A stretch of 64,000 nucleotides of DNA, taken from CAVOAK01 sp963664465 (lineage in GTDB: Bacteria; Pseudomonadota; Alphaproteobacteria; UBA8366; CAVOAK01). The translations under genes and the position numbers were made by a program. Positions 62,189 through 64,000 of this stretch are shown here, piece by piece. The DNA lies in NCBI GenBank assembly GCA_963664465.2, contig CAXXSU010000006.1, positions 186,001 to 250,000 on the forward strand, written 5' to 3'. Position 1 is the first letter of the stretch. Each line of letters opens with the position of its first letter. Under the pieces are notes generated by a model that searched no databases, had not been told where the DNA came from, and worked only from the letters and a program-made list of their open reading frames with translations.

Positions 62189-63097
62189 CTAGCCGCTTCC
62201 ACCACCACGCAACAGTACTTCCATACCGACAAGGCGCTGGATCAAATACAATATGATCAACGAGCCGATAACTACGAGCGTTGCGATTGCCGTAATAGTT
62301 GGTTCAAAATCATTGTCAAGTGCGTAGAAGATCTCCACGGGAAGCGGACTGATATCTGGACCCGATAAAAACAATGAGATCGTCACGTCGCCGAACGAGA
62401 CCAGGAATGCGTATAGGCCGCCGGCATAGATGCCCGGCATGATGATTGGCATGGTAACCCGGTAAAAGGTGCGCCACCGACTGGCGCCGTGAATCAACGC
62501 CGCCTCTTCAAAGGCGGGATTGAAGCGCTGCAGTTGCGCGCCCACGGCACCCACGACATAGGGTGTCGCGACGAAAACGTGGCCCAGCACTAGTCCGGTG
62601 AAGGTAGCGCGCAAATGAAAGCCCATTACATCACCCACAAAGTAGTAGCTCTGCAGGAATGCCAGGCCGATGACGATGAAGGGAATTTGCAGCGGCGCGC
62701 GAAACAGCGATCCAAGTAACGTCTTACCGTAGAACTTGCCACGGATAATCCCGAGCGCCGCCGGCACACCAAGCACAATGCCGCAGGCGGCCGAAATTGC
62801 TGCCATCGACGTGCTGACCCACAGCGATTGGAACATGGATTGTGGAATGAGTCCGTACCATTGAAGCGAAAGATTCGAAGGAGGGAACTGCAGGACGGCA
62901 CGCCCGGCGATGACTGAACCGCCATCGAACGAAGAGGCGATCACCACCAAGATTGGCGCGAAGATGAATGAATAGACGATTCCCACCCAACCGTAGGCGA
63001 TGGTGCGGCGAAGTCTGCGGCCGATATTTAATCCAATGGCCGGACGCATCGGCACAGCCCCACCAACCGACAAATTTGCAGATTGTTGTTCAGTCAT
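62189..63097 (-). CDS. ABC transporter permease, PotC type
   Basis: A 302-residue inner-membrane protein with six predicted helices, beginning at about 35 (GWVGIVYSFIFAPILVVIASSF). The EAA loop that contacts the ATPase reads FEEAALIHGASRWRTFYRVTMPIIMPGI. A polar N-terminal stretch of about 30 residues precedes the first helix. Its start overlaps the stop of the other permease by 4 bp. Confidence 0.93.
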   Translation of the reverse strand: MTEQQSANLSVGGAVPMRPAIGLNIGRRLRRTIAYGWVGIVYSFIFAPILVVIASSFDGGSVIAGRAVLQFPPSNLSLQWYGLIPQSMFQSLWVSTSMAAISAACGIVLGVPAALGIIRGKFYGKTLLGSLFRAPLQIPFIVIGLAFLQSYYFVGDVMGFHLRATFTGLVLGHVFVATPYVVGAVGAQLQRFNPAFEEAALIHGASRWRTFYRVTMPIIMPGIYAGGLYAFLVSFGDVTISLFLSGPDISPLPVEIFYALDNDFEPTITAIATLVVIGSLIILYLIQRLVGMEVLLRGGGSG

Positions 63098-63948
63098 GTT
63101 ACCGCCGAGCTTGCAGCACGCAGTCGCGTAACGAGGAAAACAGACAGGATATTTATTGTCAGCACGAACAACATGAGGACAGCCGACAACGCCGCTGCCA
63201 TACCATATTCGGAATAAAGCATGATGGTGCGCTGAATGACGACCGGAATTGTCATGATCTTGCCGCCGCCCAACAACAGCGCAGAGACAAAAGCACCCAT
63301 AACGACGTTGAACAGCAACAGCGAGGCGCTGACGACGCCCGGAAGGCTCAATGGGATGATGACACGCAGGAAAACCCGCCAGCGTGGCGCGCCGTGTATT
63401 TCCGCTGCCTCTTCCAATGATCGTGGAATGGTTTGAATCACGCTGAACAGCATCATCACCATGAAGGCGATGGCCAAATGGGTAAGGCCGATGATGACAC
63501 CCTGTAGCGACCCGATGACCGCGAACCGATCACCAATGATGCCCAACGCCTTTAGCGTCTTGACCAGCGGTCCATCGGCCGCGAACAGGATAATGATTCC
63601 CAAGATTTTGATCACAATCGATACGAACGACGAGACAACAATTCCAGCTAGAAAGATCATTGCCCAGCGCGCCCGCATACGGGCAACGACATAAGCAACG
63701 GGATAGGCAACGATGAGTGTGGTCGCCACCACCCCGGCGGCGAGTTTGAAGTTGAGCGTCAGCGCATCGAAGAAGAACGGATCGGCAAAGACCGTAAGAT
63801 AGTTGTTGATCTGGAACTCGGTTCCAAGCCGCCCGATCCCCAGATCCTCAAAGAAACTCGAGCGCAGAAATACCCACTGGCTGCCGAACAACAGCAGCAT
63901 GCAAAACAGCAACGGTGGTATTAGTACCAAGCCCCAGTTTGCCCGCAT
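63094..63948 (-). CDS. ABC transporter permease, PotB type
   Basis: A 284-residue permease with about six helices and an EAA loop LEEAAEIHGAPRWRVFLRVIIPLSLPGV. ATG 63948 (MRANWGLVLIPPLLF) with GGAG six bases upstream is preferred to TTG 63975. First of the four transport genes seen; whether another gene precedes it lies outside the window. Confidence 0.92.
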   Translation of the reverse strand: MRANWGLVLIPPLLFCMLLLFGSQWVFLRSSFFEDLGIGRLGTEFQINNYLTVFADPFFFDALTLNFKLAAGVVATTLIVAYPVAYVVARMRARWAMIFLAGIVVSSFVSIVIKILGIIILFAADGPLVKTLKALGIIGDRFAVIGSLQGVIIGLTHLAIAFMVMMLFSVIQTIPRSLEEAAEIHGAPRWRVFLRVIIPLSLPGVVSASLLLFNVVMGAFVSALLLGGGKIMTIPVVIQRTIMLYSEYGMAAALSAVLMLFVLTINILSVFLVTRLRAASSAVT

Positions 63949-64000
63949 CCCTGTCTCCGCAGCCGTTTTTCGCAACGGCTCAGTTTTCCCGGCACGCTTA

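Noticed and set aside
1..64000. tRNA, rRNA, CRISPR arrays, prophage or integrative elements
   Set aside because: No cloverleaf-like or rRNA-like segments, no regularly spaced repeats, no integrase or phage structural genes were seen. The short tandem repeats at 1532 and 48473 have no spacers.

Overview
The window looks like chromosomal DNA of an alphaproteobacterium, most like the Rhodospirillales and relatives. It is GC-rich and densely coding. Lineage clues are the order of uvrB, a FolM-type reductase, uvrC, pgsA and the moa/moe/mob genes; a petABC bc1 operon followed by mtnP; a DUF6111 gene beside cca; and a UbiK/YbjN/proC block. HldD, Lgt and a lipoprotein point to a Gram-negative envelope. 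No rRNA, tRNA, CRISPR array or prophage was seen.

Layout. 0-9 kb: a partial EF-G-like GTPase, an aspartate-type aminotransferase, uvrB and uvrC nucleotide-excision repair, and pgsA. 9-12 kb: molybdenum cofactor genes mobB-moeA-moaD-moaE and a Rid protein. 12-18.8 kb: an amber-interrupted small gene, ilvE, a MarR regulator, an OmpR/EnvZ-type two-component pair, a TetR regulator, proC, a YbjN-like gene and ubiK. 19-28.4 kb: hldD, a tightly overlapping set lgt / MidA-like methyltransferase / pgeF / lipoprotein, then prs, rplY, pth, ychF, a dienelactone-hydrolase-like gene and a rhodanese. 28.5-33.6 kb: mtnP and the bc1 complex (petA-petB-petC, minus strand), then trmL and hemF. 33.7-34.9 kb: two tandem, related, secreted-protein genes, both broken. 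34.9-37 kb: cca, DUF6111 and a Nudix CoA pyrophosphatase. 37.3-44.1 kb: a four-gene MoxR / DUF58 / BatA-DUF4159 / vWA-amidotransferase-like cluster. 44-51 kb: a glutathionyl-hydroquinone reductase, a class III cyclase with a zinc ribbon, a DMT exporter, an acyl-CoA dehydrogenase of the desulfinase type, ChaC and MsrB. 51-64 kb: accessory metabolism, with an M24 'peptidase' lacking most metal ligands, a CE4 deacetylase/imidase-like enzyme, an IS inside a DUF3052 gene, an ECF sigma/anti-sigma pair, an amidase, a lone DUF1116 (AllG-like) protein and a PotABCD-type ABC transporter.

The most unusual signals are structural. (1) An 85-bp exact, inverted copy of the inside of the IS transposase (53925-54009) sits at 34118-34202, in the middle of an unrelated secreted-protein gene; removing 83 bp restores a 182-residue protein. 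(2) The tandem paralogue just downstream is broken by one extra base in an A7 run. (3) The IS (53250-54708) is flanked by a TTAG duplication and splits a DUF3052 gene at codon 13; taking it out restores a 158-residue reading frame exactly. (4) A small gene beside ilvE carries an in-frame amber codon at position 13. (5) The best candidate for an uncharacterised pathway is the 51-64 kb set of imidase-like, creatinase-like, amidase, AllG-like and polyamine-type transport genes, which may serve uptake and breakdown of a nitrogen compound. That last reading is inference from families and proximity only.
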